A DNA stretch of 64,000 bases from Flavobacterium sp. CYK-55 (GTDB taxonomy: Bacteria > Bacteroidota > Bacteroidia > Flavobacteriales > Flavobacteriaceae), in assembly GCF_018413465.1 (NCBI RefSeq), contig NZ_JAHCDK010000001.1, forward strand, positions 124,001 to 188,000, in the 5' to 3' direction. The notes under the pieces were generated by a model that saw nothing but the letters and a program-made list of their open reading frames with translations, did not search any database and had not been told where the DNA came from. Positions 37,647 through 45,955 of the stretch are shown here, one piece after another. Positions within the stretch are counted from its first letter, which is position 1; every line of letters starts with the position of its first letter. Made by a program: the position numbers and the translations under genes.

Positions 37647-38549
37647 TTATAACGACAACTTCTCGGCAACTCTGAGTTTGGCACTTCGCGCTCGGTTGTT
37701 GATTTCAATTTCTTGCTGATCTGGGACAATCAGTTTTTCGACAATTTTAAACGGAACCGTAAATCGTCCGAAAAAGTCACGTTCTGGCTCGCCTTCGAAC
37801 ATTCCGTTGCGCATGAATCGCTTCACCAATCGATCTTCAAGCGAGTGATAGGATATTACGCTCAATCGTCCGCCGGGATGAAGAATCTCTAAAGACTGTT
37901 CTAAAAACTCTTTCAAAACTTCCATTTCTTGGTTGACTTCTATGCGAATGGCTTGATAAATCTGAGCCAAGATTTTATTGCTTTTGTGTGCCGGTAAAAA
38001 ACGACTCAGAACCGTTTTGAGCTGCTCGGTATTTTGAATAGGCTTTTGTTCGCGCGCCTCGATGATGGTTCTGGCCATAGCCGGTGCGCTTTTGAGTTCG
38101 CCGTATTCAAGCAAAATTCTAGTTAACCCTGCTGCATCATACATATTCACTACCTGATAAGCGCTGATCTCGTTTTTGCGACTCATGCGCATGTCAAGTT
38201 TGGCTTCAAATCGGGTTGAAAAACCGCGCTCTGCCACATCAAATTGATGCGATGAAACACCTAAATCAGCCAGAATACCGTCGACTTGTTTGATGCCGTG
38301 AAATCGTAAGAACCTTTTGATATATCTGAAATTCTCATGAATGAGTTCAAATCTCTCGTCTTTTAATGCGTTCTCAAGCGCGTCTTCATCTTGATCAAAT
38401 GCAAATAGTTTTCCGTTCGGGCCGAGTCTTTTGAGAATCTCACGCGAATGTCCGCCACCGCCAAAAGTCACATCGACATAAACTCCGTCGGGTTTGATAT
38501 TGAGCCCATCAACCGTTGGATGCAGCAATACAGGATTATGATATTCCAT
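37647..38549 (-). CDS. rsmH: 16S rRNA (cytosine1402-N4)-methyltransferase
   Basis: This SAM-dependent methyltransferase of 300 residues modifies the decoding centre of 16S rRNA. The start MEYHNPVLLHPTVDGL matches the family, and an ATG four codons upstream overlaps the end of mraZ. The SAM-binding motif DVTFGGGGHSREIL (about 25-38), the FAFDQDEDAL acidic segment and SYHSLEDRLVKRF are present. It is the second gene of the dcw cluster. Confidence 0.96.
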   Translation of the reverse strand: MEYHNPVLLHPTVDGLNIKPDGVYVDVTFGGGGHSREILKRLGPNGKLFAFDQDEDALENALKDERFELIHENFRYIKRFLRFHGIKQVDGILADLGVSSHQFDVAERGFSTRFEAKLDMRMSRKNEISAYQVVNMYDAAGLTRILLEYGELKSAPAMARTIIEAREQKPIQNTEQLKTVLSRFLPAHKSNKILAQIYQAIRIEVNQEMEVLKEFLEQSLEILHPGGRLSVISYHSLEDRLVKRFMRNGMFEGEPERDFFGRFTVPFKIVEKLIVPDQQEIEINNRARSAKLRVAEKLSL

Positions 38550-39009
38550 GATCGTCTTCATTTACCTGCCCCATAACATCTTCAGCCAAATCAGCAAAAT
38601 CAACCACTGAATCATCGATGGCTTTTTCATATAAATCTTTATCCCAAATCTCGATGATGTTCACCGCAGACGAAAGCACAACATCTTTTGATATCTGAGA
38701 AAAAATCACCAAATCTTTAGGAATAAGTAAACGACCCAAATTGTCCATTTCAACCACTTTTACTCCAGCGGTAAAACGTCGAATGAAGTCATTGTTTTTT
38801 TTGACGAAACGATTGAGTTTGTTGACTTTTTGCATCATGGCATTCCATTCTTGCATAGGGTACAACTCAAGACAAGGCTGAAAAACCGAACGCTTTAAAA
38901 CAAAACCATCTTGCAAAACAACAGAGAGCTGCTTTTTGAGCGGCAAAGGCAAAAGAAGCCTGCCTTTGGCGTCAACTTTACACTCGTATGTTCCGATGAA
39001 TGAGTTCAA
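38536..39009 (-). CDS. mraZ: transcriptional regulator MraZ
   Basis: This protein of about 157 residues has two SpoVT-AbrB-like repeats. The first contains GTYECKVDAKGRLLLP and the second VVEMDNLGRLLIPKDL. MraZ binds direct repeats in front of the dcw operon and autoregulates it. A TTG is chosen as start, giving LNSFIGTYECK. The upstream ATG at 39069 lies inside the operator array and upstream of the -7 box, so it would not be in the mRNA. Its end overlaps the start region of rsmH. Confidence 0.93.
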   Translation of the reverse strand: MNSFIGTYECKVDAKGRLLLPLPLKKQLSVVLQDGFVLKRSVFQPCLELYPMQEWNAMMQKVNKLNRFVKKNNDFIRRFTAGVKVVEMDNLGRLLIPKDLVIFSQISKDVVLSSAVNIIEIWDKDLYEKAIDDSVVDFADLAEDVMGQVNEDDHGIS

Positions 39010-39035
39010 GAAAATGGTTTTAAAATGTTTAGAGG

Positions 39036-39043
39036 CAAAAATA
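39036..39043 (-). promoter_or_regulatory. -7 box of the dcw operon
   Basis: TATTTTTG on the reverse strand matches TAnnTTTG. It lies 27 bp upstream of the proposed TTG start of mraZ and directly downstream of the MraZ boxes. Confidence 0.65.
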
Positions 39044-39054
39044 TAAAATAAAAT

Positions 39055-39100
39055 ACCACATTTTACCACAAAATACCACTTTGTTGATAAGTTTTACCAC
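39055..39100 (-). promoter_or_regulatory. MraZ operator: GTGGTA direct repeats
   Basis: On the reverse strand GTGGTA occurs four times: three copies at exact 10-bp spacing (GTGGTATTTT, GTGGTAAAAT, GTGGTATTTT) and one 21 bp upstream of them. MraZ is known to bind short G-rich direct repeats spaced by one helical turn in front of mraZ, and these occupy the same place. Repression by binding across the promoter is inferred. Confidence 0.8.
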
Positions 39101-39327
39101 TTATGGCAGCGTTTTGAGAAAAATCAAACCACAAGCCCACAACAAGTTCTTTGACAATTTGTTAAGAAATCAATACTTTTATATCTGAATGCAGAATTTT
39201 TGAAAATAGATTAACAAAAAGTCAAAGCATTATTTTGAAAATGCTTTTAGATGGCCTAACCCAAATAATGAACTCAACCTTCGGCTTTGAATTTGATTTT
39301 TATACCCATAAGCTTGGATATTCTTTA
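39101..39327. other. intergenic region with no recognised element
   Basis: This divergent spacer between the mraZ operator and the alpha/beta hydrolase promoter is AT-rich. I see no gene, repeat or terminator in it. Short open frames lack conserved features. Confidence 0.6.
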
Positions 39328-39335
39328 TATATTTG
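39328..39335 (+). promoter_or_regulatory. -7 box of the alpha/beta hydrolase gene
   Basis: TATATTTG matches TAnnTTTG, 25 bp before the ATG. No -33 TTTG at 17-19 bp spacing is seen. Confidence 0.55.
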
Positions 39336-39360
39336 CCCGACATAAATGCAAAACTGATAC

Positions 39361-40125
39361 ATGAATCACAACCTAAAAAAAGAAGGGCGATACACATATT
39401 TTGAAGCTGGCGAAGGAACACCTATTGTTATTCTGCACGGATTAATGGGCGGCTTGAGCAACTTTGATGGAGTGACTCATTATTTTTCAGACAAAGGATA
39501 CAAAATTGTCATCCCGGAGCTTCCGATTTATACGCAAAACATCCTCAAAACAAACGTCAAAGCATTTGCCAAATATGTTAAAGACTTTATTACATTCAAG
39601 GGTTTTGAAAGGGTGATTCTTTTAGGAAATTCATTGGGCGGGCACATTGCTTTATACCACTGTAAAATGTATCCTGAAAAAGTAGCCGGATTGGTGATTA
39701 CCGGCAGTTCAGGGTTGTACGAAAGCGCCATGGGCGACAGTTACCCTAAACGCGGAGATTACGAATACATCAAAAAGAAAGCGGAAGCTGTTTTTTATGA
39801 CCCTAAAATTGCTTCTAAAGAAATTGTTGATGAAGTTTTTGCTGTGGTGAATGACCGAATTAAAGTTCTTAAAACCCTCACCATTGCCAAAAGCGCGATT
39901 CGTCATAACATGGCCAAAGATTTGCCAAAAATGCACGTAAAAACCTGTATTATTTGGGGGAAAAATGACCAAGTGACTCCGCCCGAAGTAGCTGAAGAAT
40001 TCAACAAATTGATGCCTAATTCATCGCTTTATTGGATTGACAAATGCGGTCACGCTGCTATGATGGAGCATCCGGATGAATTTAACCGATTGTTGCACGA
40101 ATGGCTTCAAGAAGTACATTTATAA
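39361..40125 (+). CDS. alpha/beta hydrolase
   Basis: This 254-residue protein with the classic fold has an oxyanion-hole motif HGLMGG, a nucleophile elbow GNSLGGH (serine near residue 91), an acid in WGKNDQVTPPE and a catalytic histidine in CGHAAMMEHP. There is no signal peptide, so it is cytosolic. Substrate is unknown. Homologues in Flavobacteriia sit next to the engB-gldBC region, as here. A terminator and then engB follow. Confidence 0.88.
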   Translation: MNHNLKKEGRYTYFEAGEGTPIVILHGLMGGLSNFDGVTHYFSDKGYKIVIPELPIYTQNILKTNVKAFAKYVKDFITFKGFERVILLGNSLGGHIALYHCKMYPEKVAGLVITGSSGLYESAMGDSYPKRGDYEYIKKKAEAVFYDPKIASKEIVDEVFAVVNDRIKVLKTLTIAKSAIRHNMAKDLPKMHVKTCIIWGKNDQVTPPEVAEEFNKLMPNSSLYWIDKCGHAAMMEHPDEFNRLLHEWLQEVHL

Positions 40126-40131
40126 AACGCT

Positions 40132-40158
40132 AAAGTCCTTTTAATCGAGGGCTTTTTT
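40132..40158 (+). terminator. terminator after the alpha/beta hydrolase gene
   Basis: AAAGTCCT and AGGGCTTT pair, with one G-U, and are followed by a T-run. It lies just before engB. Confidence 0.65.
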
Positions 40159-40172
40159 ATTGACAAAATCTC

Positions 40173-40790
40173 ATGAAAATAACCTCAGCCGAATTCATCA
40201 TCAGCAATTCACAACCTGAAAAATGTCCGAACGAACCCTTGCCGGAGTACGCTTTTATTGGCCGATCAAACGTGGGAAAATCGTCGCTCATCAACATGCT
40301 GACTAACCACAAAAATTTGGCTAAAACCTCGGCCAGACCCGGAAAAACACAACTCATCAATCATTTTAAAATCAATCAAAATTGGTTTCTGGTAGATTTA
40401 CCAGGTTACGGATATGCGCGTGTTTCAAAACAAACCAAAGCAATCTTTCAGCAATTTATCACCGATTATTTTGAAAAAAGACAGCAACTCGTTTGTGCTT
40501 TTGTCTTGATTGATATTCGCCACGAAGCACAAAAAATTGACTTAGAATTCATGGAATATTTGGCTGAATCTGAAATTCCGTTTATGATTATTTTTACCAA
40601 AGCCGACAAAATTGGGCGTTCAAAAATCAGCGCCAATATTGCTGCTTACCAAAAGAAAATGTTGGCCAACAACTGGGCTGAAATGCCGCAGTATTTTGTA
40701 ACCTCATCACTTGAAAACACCGGAAAAGAATCTATTTTGGAGTTGATAGACCAAATCAATCAAGACTTTTTTAAAAACCAAATATTCTAG
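40173..40790 (+). CDS. engB: ribosome biogenesis GTPase EngB (YihA/YsxC)
   Basis: This 205-residue TrmE-Era-type GTPase is needed for large-subunit assembly. G1 GRSNVGKSSLIN (about 27-38), G2 in TSARPGKTQ, G3 DLPGYG and G4 TKAD are all visible. It is transcribed toward the gldC gene and ends 6 bp from it. Confidence 0.95.
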   Translation: MKITSAEFIISNSQPEKCPNEPLPEYAFIGRSNVGKSSLINMLTNHKNLAKTSARPGKTQLINHFKINQNWFLVDLPGYGYARVSKQTKAIFQQFITDYFEKRQQLVCAFVLIDIRHEAQKIDLEFMEYLAESEIPFMIIFTKADKIGRSKISANIAAYQKKMLANNWAEMPQYFVTSSLENTGKESILELIDQINQDFFKNQIF

Positions 40791-40796
40791 ATAAAT

Positions 40797-41132
40797 CTAT
40801 TTGATGAGTTCTAGTTTCTCAGCAAAATAATCACAGAAGTCTTTCATGGTTGCCGCCATTTTTTCATCGCCGGTAGCTCGTTGAAAAGTATCGGTCATGG
40901 CTACCAAAGTTTGATGAAAAAACTGTTTCATTTCATCCACTGGCATATCTTTGGTCCAGAGGTCAATACGCATGGTTTCTTTAGCTTTATGATCCCAAAT
41001 GGAGAGCAAAACCGCTTTGGACTCTTCGGCTTCAACACCGCCATCTCGGGCAGTCCATGTTAGTTTTTCAGGAATGCGGTTCTCATCTAAGGTTACCTTT
41101 ACTTTTATTTCAGATGTCATAGAATTACTCAT
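40797..41132 (-). CDS. gldC: gliding motility protein GldC
   Basis: This protein of about 111 residues matches GldC in length, composition and placement downstream of gldB. The starting segment EIKVKVTLDENRIPEKLTW and the ending CDYFAEKLELIK are typical. It is soluble with no signal peptide. The start may be this ATG, which overlaps gldB by 8 bp, or an ATG four codons further in, 4 bp after gldB. In Flavobacterium johnsoniae GldC assists gliding but is not absolutely required. Confidence 0.9.
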   Translation of the reverse strand: MSNSMTSEIKVKVTLDENRIPEKLTWTARDGGVEAEESKAVLLSIWDHKAKETMRIDLWTKDMPVDEMKQFFHQTLVAMTDTFQRATGDEKMAATMKDFCDYFAEKLELIK

Positions 41133-42090
41133 CTTTTTTGGGTTTGTAGTGGGATTGTTCAAAAATTTGTTTGGCATCAGTCACGAGCATGGTTTGCAGC
41201 GAAACATCATTGCTTTTCATATAGGAACGAACGATTTGCCAGCCGATCCAAGCACCGATTCGTCCGGGTGATTCGTTGTCAATTTCAAGATAAAATTTTG
41301 AGAACGGAGCAGGATTTACAAAGCGCGACAACAATTTTTGCTCTGTACTGTACAACATATCGCGCTCAATTAAATAACGCCAAACATAGGCCTCGTTTTC
41401 TTGACACCATTTTTGTTGTTGTGCAGAATATCCGATTCGTTCAGCATCTGTATAATCCGGAAGCAATATATCTTTTAAATAAAGCATTTTCCCTTCGTAA
41501 ATAAGCTGAGCGATAAAAGTGGCATTATCCGGCGGCGGAACTTGGGTTCGCGAAAAAGCAGTTACAACATCGGGCATCATTTGTCGAGGCTCAAAACCTT
41601 CTTTTAAATATTCAGGAAATTCGTAAAAACGATGATTGCGCCCTAAATACAACTCTAACGGAATGATGAGTTTGTCACGCGTATAGACAATCTTGGTCTG
41701 ATAATCCATCTCGGCAATGATGGTGTATACTTGTGGCAACTTAGTTTTTGGAAAATAATATTTGATGTGTTTGAACAAATCTTCGGTTTGCTGAGTTTGC
41801 GCGCTAAAATCACCATAACGCTTTTCAACTTCGCTGTACAGTTCGCGCCATTGCGGATTTTGAATTTTGTCTAACCAAACACGGTCATCATTCTCCGGCG
41901 GAAAAAAGAACGGATATTCTTGCTTGACTTGTAGCAAAGTTTGGGCATTGGCGCCAAAAAAAGCTTTTTCAAAACGATGCACTTTAAGCTGAACCGGAAT
42001 GGCTTCAACGGCTTTTTCAACTTTGGATTTTTTGTCGCAACCCCCGAAGGCCAAACTCAAAATCATCAACATCCACAAATGTTTTTTCAT
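41125..42090 (-). CDS. gldB: gliding motility lipoprotein GldB
   Basis: This lipoprotein of about 321 residues has signal peptide MKKHLWMLMILSLAFGGC with an FGGC lipobox. The mature part contains VHRFEKAFFGAN and IIAEMDYQTKIVYTRDKLIIPLELYLG, which fit GldB, and a late GRIGAWIGWQIVRSY segment. It is required for gliding and T9SS function in Flavobacterium. The longer frame to 42270 would include a dispersed palindrome and is not credible. It is coupled to gldC. Confidence 0.92.
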   Translation of the reverse strand: MKKHLWMLMILSLAFGGCDKKSKVEKAVEAIPVQLKVHRFEKAFFGANAQTLLQVKQEYPFFFPPENDDRVWLDKIQNPQWRELYSEVEKRYGDFSAQTQQTEDLFKHIKYYFPKTKLPQVYTIIAEMDYQTKIVYTRDKLIIPLELYLGRNHRFYEFPEYLKEGFEPRQMMPDVVTAFSRTQVPPPDNATFIAQLIYEGKMLYLKDILLPDYTDAERIGYSAQQQKWCQENEAYVWRYLIERDMLYSTEQKLLSRFVNPAPFSKFYLEIDNESPGRIGAWIGWQIVRSYMKSNDVSLQTMLVTDAKQIFEQSHYKPKKDE

Positions 42091-42103
42091 AAACGAGGAC
42101 AAA

Positions 42104-42181
42104 TTAGCCCTGATGGTCGCGGCATCCTTTTGCCTGTTTCTCAAACAGGGAAAAGATACAGCAGACAGCAGGAATAGCTTC
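42104..42181. repeat. dispersed imperfect palindrome, copy C
   Basis: TTAGCCCTGATGGTCGCGGC at the left end and the inverted GAAGCTATTCCTGCTGTCTG at the right end can be aligned. AGGATG and AAAGAT flank the loop. It fills the space between gldB and the nadE promoter. Confidence 0.7.
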
Positions 42182-42191
42182 AAATAATTTT

Positions 42192-42199
42192 TACTTTTG
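42192..42199 (+). promoter_or_regulatory. -7 box of nadE
   Basis: TACTTTTG matches TAnnTTTG, 38 bp before the preferred start codon and directly after palindrome copy C. Confidence 0.6.
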
Positions 42200-42236
42200 C
42201 AAAGATACATGGCACTTGAATAAATTTTCTGAAAAA

Positions 42237-43034
42237 ATGCATAAAAAAACCACTCTTGACATTGCGGCAACCAACGAACACATTGTAAACTGGCTTAAAA
42301 CCTATGCCGAAACTGCTCGAGTAGCGGGTTTTGTAGTAGGTATTTCTGGCGGAATTGACTCGGCCGTAACCTCAAGCTTGTGTGCTCAAACCGGCCTGAA
42401 GGTAATTTGTGTTGAAATGCCGATTCATCAAGCTGAGAGTCAAGTTTCACGCGGCCGTGAGCATATTGAGCAATTGCAAAAACGCTTTGCCAATGTCGAA
42501 CGTACCGAGGTTGATTTAACGCCGGTTTTTGAAAGTTTTAAGCAGCAAATTCCCGAGAGTACTGACGAGGCTAAACTGAATTTATCGCTGGCCAATTCGC
42601 GCGCGCGTTTGCGCATGACTACTTTATACTACATAGCGGGCATTCACGGTTTACTGGTAGCCGGAACCGGAAACAAAGTCGAAGATTTTGGCGTGGGCTT
42701 TTACACTAAATATGGCGATGGCGGAGTTGATTTGAGTCCGATTGCTGATTTGATGAAATCTGATGTTTATGCTTTGGGCGCTCATTTAGGAGTTCCGGAA
42801 TCAATCTTGAACGCTGCCCCTACCGATGGTTTGTTTGGCGACGACCGAACCGATGAAGACCAATTAGGTGCTAGTTATGATGAACTTGAATGGGCTATGC
42901 TAGCTTCTGAAGAAGGTAAAAAAAGTGAAGATTTTTCGGGCAGAGAAAGAGAAGTTTTTGACATTTACAGCAAATTACATAGAAATAACCTACACAAAAT
43001 GAATCCTATACCGGTATGTTTGGTTGTTCGTTAG
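42237..43034 (+). CDS. nadE: ammonia-dependent NAD+ synthetase
   Basis: This protein of about 265 residues catalyses the last step of NAD synthesis, from deamido-NAD and ammonia. The PP-loop SGGIDSAVTSSL (about 34-45), GTGNKVEDFGVGFYTKYGDGG and DRTDEDQLG are characteristic. It lacks the glutaminase domain of the longer form, so it uses free ammonia. An ATG seven codons upstream is also possible. It is divergent from gldB. Confidence 0.94.
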   Translation: MHKKTTLDIAATNEHIVNWLKTYAETARVAGFVVGISGGIDSAVTSSLCAQTGLKVICVEMPIHQAESQVSRGREHIEQLQKRFANVERTEVDLTPVFESFKQQIPESTDEAKLNLSLANSRARLRMTTLYYIAGIHGLLVAGTGNKVEDFGVGFYTKYGDGGVDLSPIADLMKSDVYALGAHLGVPESILNAAPTDGLFGDDRTDEDQLGASYDELEWAMLASEEGKKSEDFSGREREVFDIYSKLHRNNLHKMNPIPVCLVVR

Positions 43035-43126
43035 TTTTTATCAATTTATAAAAAAAAACAAGGATTTTAGTTTTTTTTAACTAGTTTAGGGGCAAATTAA
43101 ACAATCCCTCTTAAACACCACTTATT

Positions 43127-43756
43127 ATGATTAAAGTTTGTTTAGCCGATAATTATCCGGCGGTACACTTTGGAATCAAATCCTATTTCAAAGACCACTC
43201 GGATATCGGCATCGTAGCAAATGTTGGTAATTTCTCTATGGTCAAAGACGTTCTGTACTCTAGAGAAATTGATGTCCTCATCCTAGACCTTGATCTTGAC
43301 GGACTTTCAAGTTTGTATGAACTTAAAGCCATTATCAAGCATTATCCAAAAACCAAAATCATTGTTTTTAGCAGTTATTCTGAACAGATCTACGCTCCAA
43401 ATGCCATTAAAGCAGGTGTAGCTGGTTATGTACATAAAACTGCTAAAATTGAAACTTTGGGTATCGCCATTATGAAGGTACACCAAGGGCAAACGATTTT
43501 GAATGACTCGATTAAACGCAACTTGGCGCTGATTGCCAAACAAAACAAAAGCGAGCGTTTGTATCGAAAGCTTTCTAACCGCGAAATTGAGGTTTTGCGT
43601 TATCTGAGCAACGGTAAGAAAAACAATGAAATTTCTTCGATTCTCGGACTCAACGAAAAAACCATCAGTACATACAAACTGCGGTTGTTAACCAAACTCA
43701 ATGTGACCAACTTGGTTGATCTAGTCAACAAGGCGAGAACACTTGAGATTGTTTAG
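43127..43756 (+). CDS. LuxR/NarL-type response regulator, orphan
   Basis: This 209-residue protein has a receiver domain with D8, phospho-acceptor D54 in LILDLDLDG and K104 in YVHKTA. A LuxR-type helix-turn-helix follows (LSNREIEVLRYLSNGKKNNEIS, about 149-170). No histidine kinase is adjacent. A TTTAGGGG element lies about 40 bp upstream and resembles the palindrome in front of the other signalling unit. Its stop overlaps the dnaG stop by 4 bp. Confidence 0.9.
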   Translation: MIKVCLADNYPAVHFGIKSYFKDHSDIGIVANVGNFSMVKDVLYSREIDVLILDLDLDGLSSLYELKAIIKHYPKTKIIVFSSYSEQIYAPNAIKAGVAGYVHKTAKIETLGIAIMKVHQGQTILNDSIKRNLALIAKQNKSERLYRKLSNREIEVLRYLSNGKKNNEISSILGLNEKTISTYKLRLLTKLNVTNLVDLVNKARTLEIV

Positions 43757-45729
43757 TAGCGAGAAAGCACTCTTCCGAGTCTTTTAGAAAACGAGTGAAT
43801 CAGCTTGTAATAATCTGTTGCCATAGCTAGAGTTTCTGAGTTATCGGCATCAGGTTCTTGGCTTATATTGTCTTTTAATTCGTCAATAATTCTGTTGACC
43901 AAATACCACCGTAAAGTGAGTATGGTTTCAGAAACATATTGCGCAATGGTTTGGTCTTTAAGTTTAACTATGATTTGCTTTGACTCCCAATTGTGAAGAG
44001 AAAATTGCTCTTCAAGCATTAGAATATCGGTAATCACCGAAGCCATTTCGGGTTCTAAATGGGTTAAATATTGATCCATTTGGAACTCATCGGCTTGGTG
44101 AAAATAATCGGTTAGGTTTTTAAAAATGTCTCTAAACAATGGGTTACCGAGTTCGATTTCGTCTTCTTGCAGGCTCAAATAGACATATTGAAAAACCTTG
44201 AGCGTTCGTTTTTCAAGAGCCGTTTCAATTTCGCCGTCTTCACTGGTTTTGAGGACTAAATCTTCAAATTCTTCTTCGGTATTTCCGTATAGAAGCAGGA
44301 TTTCTATGATTTTGCGTTCAAGCTCATACAAGACATCAACAACTGCAACTTGCTCAGGCGTTTCATTCTTGACTACTTCAAAAGCTTTTTGCTCTTGACG
44401 GATTTTCTTTCCGGCTTCAGACAAATCTTTTTGAACCAGTTGAGCCAATGTACTCACCAGTACTTGCTCTGAAATATCCATGATGCGCGCACATTCTTGA
44501 ATGTAAATTTCGCGTTTGATTCGGTCAGGTATTTTAGAAATACTCGCCACCATATCGCGGATCAAATCGGCCTTTTTGATGGGATCACTGTTGGCTTCTT
44601 TCATCAAAAGCGAAGCCTTGAACTGAATAAAATCTTTGGCATTTTGCTCGAGATAAGCCACCAAATCATCATAAGAGTTTTTGCGCGCAAAACTGTCGGG
44701 GTCTTCACCTTCAGGAAAAGTACAAACGCGCACATTCATACCTTCTTCAAGAATCAAATCAATTCCGCGGATGGATGCACGCAAACCGGCCGCATCACCA
44801 TCATAAAGAACCGTAATGTTTTTGGTGAGTCGATTGACAAGCCTAATTTGATCGGGCGTTAATGCGGTTCCGGACGATGCCACGACGTTTTCAATACCAC
44901 TTTGGTGAAACTGAATCACATCGGTATAACCTTCGACCAAATAACAATTGTCAAATTTAGCGATGGCTTGTTTGGCTTGAAAAATGCCGTACAGTACTTT
45001 GCTTTTGTGGTAAATATCACTCTCGGGTGAGTTGAGATATTTGGCGACTTTTTTATCGTTGCCCAAGATGCGTCCGCCAAAGCCCAACACGCGACCCGAC
45101 ATACTGTGAATCGGGAACATAACCCGACCTCGGAATCGATCGAGCAATCCGCCTTCATCACGCACAATGGTAAGGCCTACGCTTTCAATAAACGTTTGCT
45201 GATAACCTTTGGCCAAAGCTTCTTGCGAAAAAGCATCGCGTTTTTCAGGCGAATAACCCAACGAGAATTTTTTGATGGATTCATCGGTAAAACCTCGCTC
45301 TCTAAAATAACTCAAACCAATGGCTTTGCCTTCTTCGGTTTGTAAAAGTGTTTGGTGAAAGTAATCACGCGCAAACTCAGAAACCAAAAACATACTCTCG
45401 CGCGCATCGGCTTGGGCTTTGTCTTCTTGGGTTTGCTCGGTTTCTTCGAGCTCAATGTTGTATTTTTTGGCTAAATAGCGAATGGCTTCTGGATAGGTAA
45501 AATGCTCGTGTTCCATTAAGAAAGCCACGGCATTGCCACCTTTGCCCGAGCTGAAATCTTTCCAGATTTGTTTGGCCGGTGAAACCATAAACGAAGGTGA
45601 GCGCTCATTCGAGAACGGGCTTAATCCTTTGTAATTGCTTCCGGCGCGTTTGAGTTGTACAAAATCACCAATGACCTCCTCAACGCGGGCGGTTTCAAAA
45701 ACGGTATCAATGGATGATTTTGAGATCAA
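43753..45729 (-). CDS. dnaG: DNA primase without zinc ligands
   Basis: This 658-residue primase has an N-terminal CHC2-like domain, a TOPRIM core (YLVEGYTDVIQFHQSG, VLYDGDAAGLRAS) and a C-terminal helicase-interaction region. It makes RNA primers for replication. The usual zinc ligands are all replaced: GLSPFSNE in place of CPFH (S37, S40) and KDFSSGKGG in place of KCFGCG (D58, S61). TTG is the start (LISKSSIDTV), with a -7 box just upstream. The longer frame to 45888 runs through a dispersed palindrome and is rejected. Confidence 0.94.
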   Translation of the reverse strand: MISKSSIDTVFETARVEEVIGDFVQLKRAGSNYKGLSPFSNERSPSFMVSPAKQIWKDFSSGKGGNAVAFLMEHEHFTYPEAIRYLAKKYNIELEETEQTQEDKAQADARESMFLVSEFARDYFHQTLLQTEEGKAIGLSYFRERGFTDESIKKFSLGYSPEKRDAFSQEALAKGYQQTFIESVGLTIVRDEGGLLDRFRGRVMFPIHSMSGRVLGFGGRILGNDKKVAKYLNSPESDIYHKSKVLYGIFQAKQAIAKFDNCYLVEGYTDVIQFHQSGIENVVASSGTALTPDQIRLVNRLTKNITVLYDGDAAGLRASIRGIDLILEEGMNVRVCTFPEGEDPDSFARKNSYDDLVAYLEQNAKDFIQFKASLLMKEANSDPIKKADLIRDMVASISKIPDRIKREIYIQECARIMDISEQVLVSTLAQLVQKDLSEAGKKIRQEQKAFEVVKNETPEQVAVVDVLYELERKIIEILLLYGNTEEEFEDLVLKTSEDGEIETALEKRTLKVFQYVYLSLQEDEIELGNPLFRDIFKNLTDYFHQADEFQMDQYLTHLEPEMASVITDILMLEEQFSLHNWESKQIIVKLKDQTIAQYVSETILTLRWYLVNRIIDELKDNISQEPDADNSETLAMATDYYKLIHSFSKRLGRVLSRY

Positions 45730-45751
45730 GTCAAAAAATTTTGCGTGTGGC

Positions 45752-45759
45752 CAAAGGTA
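45752..45759 (-). promoter_or_regulatory. -7 box of dnaG
   Basis: TACCTTTG on the reverse strand matches TAnnTTTG, 22 bp before the TTG start. Its place downstream of the upstream ATG supports the shorter reading frame. Confidence 0.65.
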
Positions 45760-45788
45760 CAAAGTTTCAGGAATGTTTCGGCATACTT

Positions 45789-45886
45789 TAGCCCTGACAG
45801 CAGCGGCATCCTTTTTTAAGGCTGAACCGCCGCGCAGCATAGGAGCAGCTTTGAAAAAGATACAGCGAATGGCAGGAAATAGCTTC
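45789..45886. repeat. dispersed imperfect palindrome, copy D
   Basis: TAGCCCTGACAGCAGCGGCA at the left and the inverted GAAGCTATTTCCTGCCATTC at the right align as in copies A and C. The loop is longer (about 40 bp). It sits immediately upstream of the dnaG promoter. Confidence 0.7.
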
Positions 45887-45895
45887 AAAAAAATA

Positions 45896-45927
45896 AAAAA
45901 AGCGCCTCTGAAACAGAAACGCTTTTC
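45896..45927 (-). terminator. terminator of the ECF sigma unit
   Basis: On the reverse strand AAAAGCG...CGCTTTT forms the stem with inner TCTG/CAGA, followed by T7. It ends the sigma, anti-sigma and outer-membrane protein unit. Confidence 0.8.
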
Positions 45928-45955
45928 AACCTAAATATAATCTAACTGAAACATA

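Noticed and set aside
39010-39069. Longer mraZ start at the upstream ATG
   Set aside because: It would translate the operator repeats and lies upstream of the -7 box; no conservation before IGTYECK.
42091-42270. Longer gldB N-terminus
   Set aside because: It covers palindrome copy C and part of divergent nadE, and the lipoprotein signal begins at 42090.
45730-45888. Longer dnaG N-terminus
   Set aside because: The extension is encoded by a dispersed palindrome and precedes the promoter; DnaG begins at the TTG.
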